Below are positions 5,832-5,849 of a stretch of DNA of 5,849 bases, piece by piece. Both the position numbers and the translations under genes were made by a program. The notes under the pieces are model-generated. The model was not told the origin of the DNA, made no database searches, and saw only the letters and a list, made by a program, of their open reading frames with translations. This DNA is from Bacteroidota bacterium (GTDB taxonomy: Bacteria > Bacteroidota > Bacteroidia > Chitinophagales > LD1): assembly GCA_018267355.1 (NCBI GenBank), contig JAFDYP010000594.1, positions 1 through 5,849 on the forward strand. The letters run 5' to 3'. Positions within the stretch are counted from its first letter, which is position 1. Every line of letters begins with the position of its first letter.

Positions 5832-5849
5832 ATGAAAAAACTCCTCCTC
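5832..5849 (+). CDS. Start of a probable exported protein, cut by the window end
   Basis: Only six codons are visible (MKKLLL), running off the right edge. An ATG followed by two Lys and a Leu run is the usual opening of a signal peptide in this phylum. It lies 51 bases after the Spy/CnrX-like gene, with no terminator between them (5781-5831 is AT-rich and holds no other gene), so it may be the fourth member of the sigma-factor operon or a gene it controls. Nothing can be said of its function. Confidence 0.55.

Overview
The window looks like chromosomal DNA of a Bacteroidota bacterium, most likely from the Chitinophagales/Chitinophagaceae side. The pointers are a secreted protein with a type IX secretion (T9SS) sorting tail and a SprB-like repeat, a DbpA-like helicase with the DEFD form of motif II, and a coiled-coil zinc-ribbon protein of a type common in this phylum. 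Base composition looks moderate, and ATA and GTA codons are frequent. All credible genes are on the plus strand. I see no tRNA, rRNA, IS element, CRISPR array or phage gene.

Layout: (1) 1-704 is the 3' part of a coiled-coil C4 zinc-ribbon protein whose true start lies upstream, closed by a clear intrinsic terminator (728-753). (2) 775-2420 is a two-gene unit: a small, extremely acidic protein of unknown function with an unusually good Shine-Dalgarno sequence, overlapping by 4 bases (ATGA) a DEAD-box RNA helicase with a DbpA-type RNA-binding C-terminus. (3) 2495-4144 is a secreted protein: signal peptide, lipase-like alpha/beta-hydrolase domain, SprB-like repeat and T9SS tail. Its nucleophile elbow reads GIAEG, so the catalytic serine is missing. 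A strong terminator follows (4170-4198). (4) 4320 onward is an apparent operon: ECF sigma factor, single-pass anti-sigma-like protein with a His-rich outer segment, membrane-anchored Spy/CpxP/CnrX-like protein, and the first codons of another probably exported protein cut off by the window end.

Two items deserve most attention. The first is the sigma / anti-sigma-like / metal-sensor-fold trio, whose parts match the logic of the CnrYXH metal-sensing system of Cupriavidus although the proteins look only distantly related. The second is the secreted hydrolase, which has lost its serine nucleophile while keeping plausible Asp and His residues, and so looks like an exported pseudoenzyme. The acidic protein coupled to the RNA helicase is a third, more speculative lead.
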